The notes below the pieces were generated by a model. That model had not been told where the DNA came from and searched no databases. It worked only from the letters and a program-made list of their open reading frames with translations. A stretch of DNA of 64,000 nt from Verrucomicrobiota bacterium (GTDB lineage Bacteria > Verrucomicrobiota > Verrucomicrobiia > Opitutales > Opitutaceae): positions 1 through 64,000 of the forward strand of contig JAEWQP010000004.1 in assembly GCA_023399155.1 (NCBI GenBank), in the 5' to 3' direction. This document shows positions 43,704 to 52,737 of the stretch, in pieces (positions within the stretch are counted from its first letter, which is position 1; the number at the start of each line of letters is the position of its first letter). The translations under genes and the position numbers were made by a program.

Positions 43704-46208
43704 TCAGTAGCTGTCGACGAGGGAACGGTGGCGGAGCGCCCGCTTCAGTTCCACGGGCCGGGCCGGCCGGGCGAGCGCGACTTCGATGACCCTGGGTTCG
43801 CCCGGGTAGAGTTCGAAGTAGTTGTCGCTGGCCTCGTGGTCGATGCCACGCAGTTCAAAGACGAACCGGTGCTGCAGGGCGGAGGACGTGAACGTGACCG
43901 CGGCCAGCGTGGGGGTTCGCAGGGCGATCGCGACCTCGGTGTCCGCGTGCGGCAGGCTGATGTAGCGTGGCGGGGCGAGAAAGACGGTCTCCTCGCTGAC
44001 GCGCCGTGCCTCACCCCGGCCGGAGCCCGGCACGAGATCGAGCGCGATGCGCAGGTAGAGCGAGTCGCGCCCGTGGACCGCCAGCGGGCGCGCGAGGTCG
44101 AGAGTCTTCTGGCGAACGCTTTCGCCGGGGCGAAGCGCGACGGCCTTGCTTCCGCCGGAAAAGCGCCGGCCATCGATGTGAAAGAGGTCCCAGCGGAGGG
44201 TGCCGCGCGCCGGCGCCGGCGCGTCGTAGCAGGTGTGGAGGTGCACCTCACGCACGCTCGAGCGCCGGTAGTTTCCCAGGATGTCGTACTCGTCGCCGGG
44301 GACGTGGGCGCTCACCAGTGCCGGGGCGAAGAAGCGCCGTGCGAAATGGTGCACCGCGCGCCACCGGCCGTTGAACTCGATGGAACTCCACGAGGCGACG
44401 GGCCAGCAGTCGTTGAGCTGCCAATACAAGGCGCCCATGCACCGCGGCATGTTCCGGCGCCAGTGCTCGACTCCGGTCTGCATGCAGTCCGCCTGGTTGA
44501 GCTGCGAAAGGTAGATGAGCGACTCCTGGCTGTTCGGGAAGCGGTAGCGGCGCGAGACATAGTCGAGGATCACCTGGTTGCCGCCGCGGTTCTTCTGGTG
44601 GTTCTTCATGGTGACACCGAAGATGTTGGTGTCACCCGGCGGGCAGAAGGCGGCCATCGACTCGGGCGAGGGGAAACTCTGCATCCCGAACTCGGATACA
44701 AAGCGGAAGGGGTACTTCTCGTAGTCCTTTACCGGGTGCCGGCCGTGCCAGACGTCCCAGTAGTGCGTGTCGCCGCGTTGCTCACCGGCGGCGTGATCGG
44801 TCGCGAAGTCGCCGCGCCAGGGTGAACTCGGCCAGTAGGCGGTGATGCCGTCGTGCCTCTGCACGACCTCCGGCAACGCCCGGTGGAAGAGGGCCTCGTA
44901 GCCGGCAAGCAGGTGCTTTTTCGCCGGGTCGAGGAGTTCCTGATGATTGAGCCCGAAGATCTCGTTGTTGCCGCACCAGAGCGCAAGGCAGGCGCGATGG
45001 CGCAGGCGCCGGACCTGGTAGCCGGCCTCGGCCCGCGAACTGGCGAGAAACGCCTGGTCGCCGGGGCAGAGCGTGCAGGCGAACATGAAATCCTGCCACA
45101 CGAGCAGGCCGAGTTCGTCGCAGAGATCGTAGAAATCCTCGCTCTCGTAGATCCCGCCACCCCAGACGCGGATCATGTTCATGTGCGCGGTGGCGGCGTG
45201 GCGCAGGTCGCGCGCATAGTCCTCGCGCGTCAATCCCGCGGCGAAGGCGTGGGCGGGGATCCAGTTCGCGCCCTTGGCGAAGATCGGACGGCCGTTGACG
45301 ACAAACCGGAACGACTCGCCCCACGCATCGGGCTGCCGGTCGAGCGCGACCGTGCGCAGGCCGATGCGGCGCGACCAGTGCCCGATGAGCGCGCCGTCGG
45401 CCGCGCTCACCTCCACCTCCAGCCGATAGAGGGGCTGCTCGCCCTGCCCGTTGGGCCACCAGAGCTGCGGATGCGGGACGATGATCTCGGCACCCTGGCC
45501 CGTGGCTGCGCAGGCGCCGTTGAGCGTGAGCTGCCAGCGAATCGTCGGTGCGGCCTCCGGTCGGGCGAGTTCGGGCGTGAGGCGCAACACGACCGGGCCG
45601 TCGGCGCGGTGGTCCTGCGCGACGCGCACGCCTTCGAGGCGGTTTGCCGACCAGGCCTCCAGGCGGATGTCGCCGCAGATGCCGGCCGTGACGAAGCGCG
45701 GACCCCAGTCCCAGCCGAACTGGCACTGCTGCTTGCGGATCACCGTGCAGCGCCCGACGGGATCGTTGAACTCGCGCGGCTGGTGCTCGCGGCGGGTGGT
45801 CCGGATGTAGTCCATCGCGCTCTCGAATCGGATCGAGATCTCGTTGCGTCCCTTGCGCAGGTGACGCGCCACATTCCAGCGATGACCGAGAAACATGTTC
45901 TCGGTGCGCGCGACGCGACGGCCGTTCAGCGTCACTGTCGCGACGGTGTCGAGTCCGTCGGCGACGAGTTCGACGAACTCCTCCTCCAGCGTGGCGGCGG
46001 CGATGGTGAAGCGCGCGCGGTACTCCCACGCGCGCTCCTCGATCCACTGCAGCTGCTCTTCGTTGGTGCCCCAGAATGGATCCGGGATCAGGGCGTGCCG
46101 CAGGAGGTCGCGATGCACGCAGCCGGGAACGACGGCGGCCCGCCACGGCGAGCGGCGCGTGGCGTCGCGAAATTCCCACGACGCTGAAGCAAGGGGAAGG
46201 ACGCGCAT
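43704..46208 (-). CDS. GH2 beta-mannosidase
   Basis: The enzyme removes terminal beta-mannosyl residues from mannooligosaccharides. The 834 residues have the GH2 layout: a sugar-binding jelly roll (about 1-185), an Ig-like domain (190-290), the TIM barrel (300-620) and C-terminal beta domains. The acid/base Glu416 is in LWCGNNEIFG and the nucleophile Glu506 in FRFVSEFGMQSFPS; the motif WGGGIYESEDFYDLCDELGLLVWQDFMF is typical of mannosidases rather than beta-galactosidases. No signal peptide, so it acts in the cytoplasm on sugars brought in by the transporter. Confidence 0.93.
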   Translation of the reverse strand: MRVLPLASASWEFRDATRRSPWRAAVVPGCVHRDLLRHALIPDPFWGTNEEQLQWIEERAWEYRARFTIAAATLEEEFVELVADGLDTVATVTLNGRRVARTENMFLGHRWNVARHLRKGRNEISIRFESAMDYIRTTRREHQPREFNDPVGRCTVIRKQQCQFGWDWGPRFVTAGICGDIRLEAWSANRLEGVRVAQDHRADGPVVLRLTPELARPEAAPTIRWQLTLNGACAATGQGAEIIVPHPQLWWPNGQGEQPLYRLEVEVSAADGALIGHWSRRIGLRTVALDRQPDAWGESFRFVVNGRPIFAKGANWIPAHAFAAGLTREDYARDLRHAATAHMNMIRVWGGGIYESEDFYDLCDELGLLVWQDFMFACTLCPGDQAFLASSRAEAGYQVRRLRHRACLALWCGNNEIFGLNHQELLDPAKKHLLAGYEALFHRALPEVVQRHDGITAYWPSSPWRGDFATDHAAGEQRGDTHYWDVWHGRHPVKDYEKYPFRFVSEFGMQSFPSPESMAAFCPPGDTNIFGVTMKNHQKNRGGNQVILDYVSRRYRFPNSQESLIYLSQLNQADCMQTGVEHWRRNMPRCMGALYWQLNDCWPVASWSSIEFNGRWRAVHHFARRFFAPALVSAHVPGDEYDILGNYRRSSVREVHLHTCYDAPAPARGTLRWDLFHIDGRRFSGGSKAVALRPGESVRQKTLDLARPLAVHGRDSLYLRIALDLVPGSGRGEARRVSEETVFLAPPRYISLPHADTEVAIALRTPTLAAVTFTSSALQHRFVFELRGIDHEASDNYFELYPGEPRVIEVALARPARPVELKRALRHRSLVDSY

Positions 46209-46280
46209 GGGAATGCTGAGGGACTGGAGGCGGCGGAAGACCGTGTGGGGATCGGCTGGCCGCGGCTCGCCCGCGGCCTA

Positions 46281-46467
46281 GAACGTGTGATGCACTCGCG
46301 AAGACGAATTCGCAGGCAGGGCGCGCTTGGTCCGGTTCGCGGCGCGACCGGTCTCGTCGGCCGCAGGCGCGGCCTCGGAACCGAGCGCGTCAAGTAGGCC
46401 GATTCGCACGCGCGGCGGGTTCGGAGAACCTGCCCTACCCGGGAGACACCGCGCAGCGAAGTTCATG
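46281..46467 (-). repeat. 187-base repeat family C, copy 2 (inverted)
   Basis: The reverse complement of this block aligns gap-free with 41646-41832. It fills the gap between GH130 and GH2. Together the two copies form inverted repeats around the GH2-transporter pair. A 62-codon frame (46278-46466) runs the length of this copy and ends in TAG, but is not kept in copy 1. Confidence 0.85.
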
Positions 46468-46474
46468 AAAAGCT

Positions 46475-47464
46475 CTAGAGCTTGAGATCGTTTGCCTTCA
46501 CGAACTCGATGATCTCCTCCGCATTGCAGAAGCAGAGCGCGGAGAACGTGTCGGCGGCACCGTAGTAGATGGCGATCCGACCTGTCGCGGAATCGCAGAG
46601 CGCGCCGACGGGGAAGCACACGCCGGGGACGAATCCAGCGAGTTCATACGGCGCCTCCGGGCAGAGGAGCGCCTCCTTGCAGCGGGCGATCACCTTCCAC
46701 GGCTGCTCGAGGTCGAGGAGCACGGCGCTCATCGAGTAGACGAAGCCGTTGCACGTGCCGGTCACCGCGTGGTAGAAGAGCAGCCAGCCTTCACTCGTCT
46801 CGATGGGCGAGGGACCGGCGCCGATCTTCGTGCCCTGAAACCACGGCCAGCCGCGGCCCATGATGTGCCGGTGTTTGCCCCAGTAGACCAGGTCGGGCGA
46901 TTCGGAGACGAAGATGTCGCCGAACGGCGTGTGGCCGGTGTCGCTCGGGCGGGAGAGCATCAGGTACTTGCCGTTGACCTTGCGCGGGAAGAGCACGCCG
47001 TTGCGGTTGAACGGCAGGAAGGCGTTCTCGAGCTGCTCGAACTTCACGAAGTCGGTCGTGCGCGCCACGCCGATGGTCGGTCCGTGATAGCCGTTGCACC
47101 ACGTGATGTAGTGGGTGCCGTCGATGGCCGTCACGCGCGGGTCGTAGGCGTACTCATGCCGCCGGACCTCGGGATCGTCGCAGGTGAAGTCGATCGGCTT
47201 GGGCTCGAACGTGAATTTGAACCCGTCGGGGCTGCGGCCGACGTGCAGGTGTGGCACGCGGTCCATGCCCTCGGTGCGGAACACGCCGATGAATCCGCCC
47301 TGCCATGGCACCACCGCGCTGTTGTAGATGCCGGTCACGCGCGGAAGCGGACGGCGCCCGATCACCGGATTGGCATCGTAGCGCCACACCAGGTCGGGGT
47401 TGCCGGCCGGCTTGGCCTGCCAGGGGATATTGGGGATCGCAGGTCCGACGATCGTGAGCTTCAT
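46475..47464 (-). CDS. GH130 family beta-mannoside phosphorylase
   Basis: GH130 enzymes cleave beta-mannosyl linkages with phosphate and yield mannose 1-phosphate. The 329-residue protein is a five-bladed propeller with GIYNSAVVPWQGGFIGVFR, the catalytic Asp108 in EYAYDPRVT, NRNGVLFPRKVNGKY, GAGPSPIET and LLFYHAVTG. The ATG at 47464 gives the normal start (MKLTIVGPAIPNIPW); a TTG six codons earlier is an alternative. No signal peptide. Subfamily (mannosylglucose, mannobiose or mannosyl-GlcNAc) cannot be settled. It is the first gene of the mannoside run. Confidence 0.9.
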   Translation of the reverse strand: MKLTIVGPAIPNIPWQAKPAGNPDLVWRYDANPVIGRRPLPRVTGIYNSAVVPWQGGFIGVFRTEGMDRVPHLHVGRSPDGFKFTFEPKPIDFTCDDPEVRRHEYAYDPRVTAIDGTHYITWCNGYHGPTIGVARTTDFVKFEQLENAFLPFNRNGVLFPRKVNGKYLMLSRPSDTGHTPFGDIFVSESPDLVYWGKHRHIMGRGWPWFQGTKIGAGPSPIETSEGWLLFYHAVTGTCNGFVYSMSAVLLDLEQPWKVIARCKEALLCPEAPYELAGFVPGVCFPVGALCDSATGRIAIYYGAADTFSALCFCNAEEIIEFVKANDLKL

Positions 47465-47734
47465 GGGTTTACTGGGATTCAAGCGAAGGGAGGGACAAAG
47501 GGAAAGGGAAACGTGGTCGAACGGTGCGCGGCCGCCGCGGTCTGGGTGATGCGGGGCGGCGAGCGTCCTTGCGAGCGGAGACGGGAGCCGAGGCTACCGT
47601 GAACCGAACCGCGCGGGAATGAGACGGGTTGTGCACGAGTTGAGTCTGTTTCCCGTCGGTCCGCAGCTCACTGCGCAGGCGAAGGGATTGACCACGCCGC
47701 GCGCCGGCGCGATGGTCGCGGCTTCAAGACAGCC

Positions 47735-48859
47735 ATGAGTGCCAACGCCGAGGATACATTCGACTCCATCACGACCGCGATCGATGCGATTGCAGCCGGC
47801 AGGCTCGTGATCATGACCGATGATGCGGATCGCGAGAACGAGGGCGACCTCGTCATGGCCGCCTCGCTCGCGACACCGGAGACGGTCAACATCATGATCC
47901 GACACGCGCGCGGCCTGCTCTGCGTGCCCATGACCGAACACGGCCTGAAACACCTCGGGATCGGCGACATGTCCCCGGCCAACCGCGAGTCGTTCCGGAC
48001 GGCGTTCACCGTTTCGGTCGACGCGGCCACAGGTGTTTCCACCGGCATCAGCGCCCACGATCGCGCGCGCACGGTGCGGGTGTTGGCGGACCCGGCGAGC
48101 ACCGCCAACGACCTCGTGCAGCCCGGCCACGTCTTTCCGCTGCGCGCCCGGCCCGGTGGCGTGCTCGAGCGCGCGGGCCACACCGAGGGCGCGGTGGATC
48201 TCGTATCGCTCGCGGGCCTCGCGCCGTGCGCCGTGATCTGCGAGATCCTCAACGAGGACGGCTCGATGGCGCGCCTGCCGGAACTCCGGGAGTTCCGACA
48301 GCGTTTCGAGATTCCGATGATCTCGATCGCTCAGCTGATCCAGCACCGGCTCGCCGCGGAGCGCCTGGTCGAGCGGATCGAATCGCGTCCCTTCTCGTCC
48401 GAGTACGGTGAGTTCACTGCCCACAAGTTCCGCAGCCGTTTCGACCAGCGTGTCCATACCGTCCTTACGCACGGGCGGCTTGACGCCTCGCCCACGCTTG
48501 TCCGCGTGCAGGTGGAGAACGTGTTGTCGGATGTGTTCCATGCCTCCGGCGAGGAGGGGTATGCCTCGCTCAACGCCGCGCTGTGTCAGATTCGCGATGC
48601 GGGCCGCGGGGTGCTCGTGTATCTCCAGGATTCCGACATGCGCGTGCCGGTCGAACTCGCGGCCGATGGCACGCCCAGCAGGGCACCGGGCGGCTCGGTC
48701 AGCCGCGGGCTGCGCGAGTACGGCATCGGCGCCCAGATCCTGGCGGAGCTTGGGCTGAAGCAGATTCGACTCCTCACCAGCCGCAAGCGGCGCGTGGTCG
48801 CGCTCGAGGGTTTCGGGCTCGAGATCGTCGAGCACGTGCCCCTCGGCGCAGGTGCATGA
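47735..48859 (+). CDS. ribB: RibBA-like: DHBP synthase with degenerate GTP cyclohydrolase II domain
   Basis: The N-terminal domain (1-205) is an intact 3,4-dihydroxy-2-butanone 4-phosphate synthase with DDADRENEGDLV at 29-40, ISAHDRARTV, RPGGVLERAGHTEGAVDL and ICEILNEDGSMAR; it supplies the four-carbon unit of riboflavin. The C-terminal domain (220-374) aligns with RibA, but the zinc cysteines are gone: the usual HSECLTGD is QVENVLSD (259-266), the RCDC motif is absent, and RQEGRG is QDSDMR. GTP cyclohydrolase II activity is therefore unlikely and another ribA is expected elsewhere. Confidence 0.92.
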   Translation: MSANAEDTFDSITTAIDAIAAGRLVIMTDDADRENEGDLVMAASLATPETVNIMIRHARGLLCVPMTEHGLKHLGIGDMSPANRESFRTAFTVSVDAATGVSTGISAHDRARTVRVLADPASTANDLVQPGHVFPLRARPGGVLERAGHTEGAVDLVSLAGLAPCAVICEILNEDGSMARLPELREFRQRFEIPMISIAQLIQHRLAAERLVERIESRPFSSEYGEFTAHKFRSRFDQRVHTVLTHGRLDASPTLVRVQVENVLSDVFHASGEEGYASLNAALCQIRDAGRGVLVYLQDSDMRVPVELAADGTPSRAPGGSVSRGLREYGIGAQILAELGLKQIRLLTSRKRRVVALEGFGLEIVEHVPLGAGA

Positions 48860-48890
48860 GCATCGAGCGGGTCGGGGCCGCACGATCGAG

Positions 48891-48918
48891 GCAGGGCGAG
48901 GCCTCCGGCCGAGCCGCG
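48891..48918. repeat. Family A repeat, isolated left arm
   Basis: GCAGGGCGAGGCCTCCGGCC followed by GAGCCGC matches the left arm of the family A hairpins. The right arm is not present; only a weak AGGCC...CGCCC trace follows at about 48930-48944. It is a decayed copy in the convergent gap between ribB and ogt. Confidence 0.7.
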
Positions 48919-48954
48919 TGCGACCTTGCGAGGCCCCTTCGCCCGAAACCCAGG

Positions 48955-49518
48955 CTATCCCACCGCCACGCCCTCGAGTGCAAGCAGCCGGCGCTTGATC
49001 GGCTCGCCGAAGGCGAAGCCTGTGAGCGCCCCGTCGGCGCCGATCACCCGGTGGCAGGGCACGATGAGGCAGACCGGGTTTGTGGCGTTCGCCCGTCCGA
49101 CCGCGCGCGCCGAGCTTTGGAGGGAGTGTGCCATCGCCCCGTAACTGCGGGTTTCGCCGCGCGGGATGGCGACCAGCGCCTGCCACACGCGCCGCTGAAA
49201 GGCCGAACCGCGCGCGGCGAGCGGCAGGTCGAAGTCGCGGCGCTCGCCGGCGAGATACTCGGTGACCTGGCGGCGGGCGTTCGCGGTCGCGGCGTCATCA
49301 GGGATCAATGCGACTTCTCCGGGACAGCGGCCGCGGAGCGCCGCGAGATCGCCGAACGCGGTCGCGACGACGGCGCCGGCTTCGTCGACCGCGATGGAGA
49401 AGCGGCCGAGCTTAGTTTCGAACGACGAGGCGAACAAGGGGAAGGTCATGATCGTGGACGACGGTGTTTTGCGTTCGCTGAGGCGCGCCTTTGCGGGACG
49501 TTTCCTGGCAGGTCTCAT
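48955..49518 (-). CDS. ogt: Methylated-DNA-protein-cysteine methyltransferase
   Basis: The protein repairs O6-alkylguanine by transferring the alkyl group to its own cysteine. The acceptor Cys155 is in IVPCHRVIGADGALTGFAFG, with the helix-turn-helix region FQRRVWQALVAIPRGETRSYGAMA before it. The ATG at 49518 overlaps the stop of the ada-alkA gene (ATGA); the family-typical start would be an ATG at 49449 (MTFPLFASSFETKLG), so the first 23 residues may not be translated. It is clearly co-transcribed with the fusion gene upstream. Confidence 0.93.
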   Translation of the reverse strand: MRPARKRPAKARLSERKTPSSTIMTFPLFASSFETKLGRFSIAVDEAGAVVATAFGDLAALRGRCPGEVALIPDDAATANARRQVTEYLAGERRDFDLPLAARGSAFQRRVWQALVAIPRGETRSYGAMAHSLQSSARAVGRANATNPVCLIVPCHRVIGADGALTGFAFGEPIKRRLLALEGVAVG

Positions 49519-50984
49519 GGCACCGTGCGGTTGAGCATCCAGAGATGTGCGGTCGCGAGGCTTCTGTAGGGAGAAAACACCGACATCAGCCGGCGCGTGG
49601 CGTCGGCATCAGGACGCTCCTCGAGGTGCATGAGGCGGAGGAGTCCGCTGGTCACGCCGGTGTCGCCGAGCGGGACGCAGTCGCCGAAGCCGAGGGAGCG
49701 CATCATGAGATAGTTGACAGACCATGCACCCAAGCCGCGCACGGCGAGCAGGGTGCGTTCGGCTCGCGTCGCGGATGCCTGCCGCAGCGACTCGAGGTCG
49801 AGCCTGCCTTCCGCGATCATGCGGGCGACTGAGATGAGATAGTCCGCCTTCTGGCGCGAGAACTGAAGCGGCAGGAGATCCTCCGGTGCGAGCCGGGCCA
49901 CATCCGCGGCCGTGGGCGGGGCGATCATCCCCTGCGGAAGCGGCGTGCCGCAGAGTTCCAGAAGCCTGCGCTTGAGCCGGCAGGCGAATGCGAAATTGAT
50001 CTGCTGCCCGATGATCGCCCAGAGCAGGCCGTCGAAGGCTGTCGGCGTGATGCTGATACGCAGGCTTGGCGCATGTGCCACGAGTCGCGCGAAGCCGAGG
50101 CGGCGCGCCAAACGTGCGAATCCGGCGGCATCCTGGTCGAGGCCCAGCAGGGCCACGACGACCCGGTGGGCTTCGATCCCGGTCCCGGGGGGACATGCCA
50201 CGGCGATACTCGAGGGCGAAAGCGTGAGGTGCAGGAGGGCCGGGGTGCCGGAGTGCCCGGGACCCGCCAGCGCATGCTGGCGTTGTTCGGCTTGTGATTG
50301 CAGGCGGAGCACGACGGTGGCGGTGTCGCCGTCGACGCGCACATCGCGGCTCTCCGGATCGCGCGCGAGCGCGTGGCGCAGGTAGGGCAGGGCGTAGTCG
50401 TCCGGCAGCGCGAGCTCGAAACCCGATGCGTCGCGAAGATATCGATACGCAGCGGGCGTGAGCCCGGTGAGTCGCCGGAAGTTGTCATGGAAAGCGGAGA
50501 GCGTCTCGAAGCCGGCGGCGAGTGCGACGTCGCTGACAGCGCCCCCGGTCTCGAGCAGCGCGCGCTGCGCCGAGGCGATGCGCGCTCGTGTGAGCATCTC
50601 GGCGGGCGTGGAGTGATAGTGCCGCCGGAACAGCTCGAAGCAGCGCGTGGTCCCGAAACCGGAGCGCCGGACGATCGCGCGGGCGTCTGCGAATCGCGCG
50701 GGCTCGGCGCGGATCTCGCCGACGAGCGCCTCGATCGCCTCGAGCACAGGATCGGCGCCGCGGGCGAAATCATCGGGATGGCATTTGCGGCACGGCCTCA
50801 AGCCGTAGGCGCGCGCCGCCTCGGCGGTGGGAAAGAACCTGACGTTGCCGGCCTTCGGCTTGCGCGCCTTGCACGAGGGCAGGCAGTAGATGCCCGTTGT
50901 GAGCACGCCGGTGAAGAAACGGCCGTCGTACTCGGCGTCGCTCGCCAGCACGCGCGCATACATCTGGGCATCGGTCATCCGCAC
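49515..50984 (-). CDS. Ada-type regulator fused to AlkA 3-methyladenine DNA glycosylase
   Basis: The 489-residue fusion has an Ada zinc domain with Cys34, Cys38, Cys65 and Cys68 (GIYCLPSC, RPCRKCHPDD), an AraC-type helix-turn-helix (about 85-185: FGTTRCFELFRRHYHSTPAEML, VALAAGFETLSAFHDNFRRLTGLTP) and an AlkA glycosylase (about 190-489) with the helix-hairpin-helix LAVRGLGAWSVNYLM and likely catalytic Asp441. In Ada the first cysteine accepts methyl groups from phosphotriesters and switches on transcription, so this protein could sense and repair alkylation and control itself and ogt. Confidence 0.93.
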   Translation of the reverse strand: MRMTDAQMYARVLASDAEYDGRFFTGVLTTGIYCLPSCKARKPKAGNVRFFPTAEAARAYGLRPCRKCHPDDFARGADPVLEAIEALVGEIRAEPARFADARAIVRRSGFGTTRCFELFRRHYHSTPAEMLTRARIASAQRALLETGGAVSDVALAAGFETLSAFHDNFRRLTGLTPAAYRYLRDASGFELALPDDYALPYLRHALARDPESRDVRVDGDTATVVLRLQSQAEQRQHALAGPGHSGTPALLHLTLSPSSIAVACPPGTGIEAHRVVVALLGLDQDAAGFARLARRLGFARLVAHAPSLRISITPTAFDGLLWAIIGQQINFAFACRLKRRLLELCGTPLPQGMIAPPTAADVARLAPEDLLPLQFSRQKADYLISVARMIAEGRLDLESLRQASATRAERTLLAVRGLGAWSVNYLMMRSLGFGDCVPLGDTGVTSGLLRLMHLEERPDADATRRLMSVFSPYRSLATAHLWMLNRTVP

Positions 50985-51069
50985 GCCATCACTCTACCAC
51001 AGCCGCGTGCAGGCTGTCGTCCGCCGAATTCCGCAGCAATCTCGTCACCGGGATACGCACGCCGGGGAA

Positions 51070-51230
51070 GGTCACAGAGGGCACAGAGGAGACACGGAGA
51101 CCACAGAGGAAGGCCGAGCATGAACGCAGAGAGGCCCAGGTGCCCAAGGACACGAACCCCGCCTTCTTGCGCCTCTTTGCGGCCAACTTGGATCGAGTCT
51201 CTGTGCCGCCTCCGTGCCCTCCGTGGCCCG
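51070..51230. repeat. Intergenic repeat family B, copy 2
   Basis: Left arm GTCACAGAGGGCACAGAGGA and a second CCACAGAGGA; right arm TCTCTGTGCCGCCTCCGTGC plus CCTCCGTGG. The body contains TTCTTGCGCCTCTTTGCGGC, also present in copy 3 at about 55360-55380. It lies between the ada-alkA gene and rpoN. No gene is seen in this 280-base gap. Confidence 0.75.
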
Positions 51231-51264
51231 GATCGTTCCCCGGCGGCTGGCGCCAGCGGGCGGC

Positions 51265-52737
51265 CTACGAGTACTCGCGGCGCAGGTTGCTCGGGAGGAT
51301 GCCGAGCTCCTCGCGGTATTTTGCGACGGTGCGGCGCGCGATCGTGATGCTCTTCTCGGCGAGCTTGCCGACGATCTCCTGGTCGCTCAGCGGCGTGGCG
51401 GGATCCTCCGCCGCGATCAGGTTGGCGATCATGTCCTTCACGCTCGTGTTCGACACCGACTCGCCCTCGGCCGATTGGTAGCCGGGCGTGAAGAAATACT
51501 TCATGTCAAAGACACCGTGGGGCGTCTTGATGTACTTGTTCGCGATCGCGCGGCTCACCGTGGTCTCGTGCACGCCGACCACCTCGGCCACCTGCGTCAT
51601 CGTGAGCGGGCGCAGCTTGGACACCCCTTCCTCGAAGAAATCGACCTGGCGGCGCAGGATCTCGCGCGTGATCTTCTCGATCGTCTGCTGGCGCTGCTCG
51701 ATCGAACTGATGAGGAATTTCCCGGACCGCATCTTCTCCTGCAGGTAGTCCTTCTCCTCCCGGGAGAGCGTGCCCTTGGCGAGGAGATCCTTGTACGTAT
51801 TGCTGATGCGGAGACGCGGGATGTAGTCGCTGTTGAGCGTGATCGCCCATTCGCCGCCGACCTTCTCGACAGTCACGTCGGGGGCGACGGAGCGGTTCGT
51901 ATCCTCGCCGAAGCGCCGCCCGGGCGCGGGATCCAGGGCGGAAATCTCCTCGATCGCGGCCTGCACGTCGTCGAGGTCCATGTTCAACTTGCGCGCGATC
52001 TCCGGGATGCGGCGGCGCGTGAGCAGGAGGAAGTGGTCCTTGATGATGCGCGCGGGGATCGACTTGCCCTTCCCGCGCAGGATCAGCTGCTGCAGCAGAC
52101 AATCCTGGAGGTTGAGGGCGCCGATGCCGGGCGGATCGAAAGACTTGAGCACCGCATGCGCCTCCTGGACGGTCTTGAGCGGCAGGTTGGCAAGCAGCGC
52201 GACGTCATTGAGCGACGAGGTGAGAAACCCGTTGTTATCGAGGCTTCCGATCAGGTAGCGCATGGCCGCGCCCTGTTCGGGCGTGATGTCGGACAGGTGA
52301 GCCTGATCAAGCAGGTGTTCCTGCAGTGACGTCTCCCCGACCAGCGAGTCGAAAAAGTGCTGCCGGCGCTCGGCGTCCTCGGCGGTGTAGGTGTTATTGC
52401 CGCCGGCCGACGCCATGTAGTCGCGCCAGTCCTGGTCGAGCTTGCCCAGGATCTCGAAGTTGCGCTCGAACTGCATCTCCTCGCGCGACTCGGCACCGTC
52501 CCCGGGAAACTCCGCGCCGTCCGTGCCGGCGTCGCCGTCCGGGGCCTGGCGGTCGAGGCTGATGCCTTCGAGCGGGAGCTCTTCGAGCGCGGGATTGGCC
52601 TGGAGTTCCTCCTGGATCGTGGTGCGCAGGTCCAGCGCCGCGACCTGGAGGATCTTCAGCGACTGGCGTAGCTGGGGCGCGAGGACGAGCGACTGCGTCT
52701 GACGCTGCCGGAGCTCCTGGTTGAACGCGGCACTCAT
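51265..52737 (-). CDS. rpoN: RNA polymerase sigma-54 factor
   Basis: Sigma-54 directs RNA polymerase to -24/-12 promoters that need an AAA+ activator. The 490-residue protein has the glutamine-rich N-terminal activator-interaction region (FNQELRQRQTQSLVLAPQLRQSLKILQ), the core-binding region with DPPGIGALNLQDCLLQQL, the helix-turn-helix TMTQVAEVVGVHETTVSRAI and the RpoN box ARRTVAKYR at 467-475. The start at 52737 gives the family N-terminus MSAAFNQELR; the open frame before it is not protein-like. No activator gene is adjacent. Confidence 0.96.
   Translation of the reverse strand: MSAAFNQELRQRQTQSLVLAPQLRQSLKILQVAALDLRTTIQEELQANPALEELPLEGISLDRQAPDGDAGTDGAEFPGDGAESREEMQFERNFEILGKLDQDWRDYMASAGGNNTYTAEDAERRQHFFDSLVGETSLQEHLLDQAHLSDITPEQGAAMRYLIGSLDNNGFLTSSLNDVALLANLPLKTVQEAHAVLKSFDPPGIGALNLQDCLLQQLILRGKGKSIPARIIKDHFLLLTRRRIPEIARKLNMDLDDVQAAIEEISALDPAPGRRFGEDTNRSVAPDVTVEKVGGEWAITLNSDYIPRLRISNTYKDLLAKGTLSREEKDYLQEKMRSGKFLISSIEQRQQTIEKITREILRRQVDFFEEGVSKLRPLTMTQVAEVVGVHETTVSRAIANKYIKTPHGVFDMKYFFTPGYQSAEGESVSNTSVKDMIANLIAAEDPATPLSDQEIVGKLAEKSITIARRTVAKYREELGILPSNLRREYS

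Noticed and set aside
46278..46466. 62-codon open frame MNFAARCLPGRAG
   Set aside because: It lies in repeat copy C2. In copy C1 the stop is missing and differences do not favour synonymous sites, so it is likely a repeat feature, not a gene.
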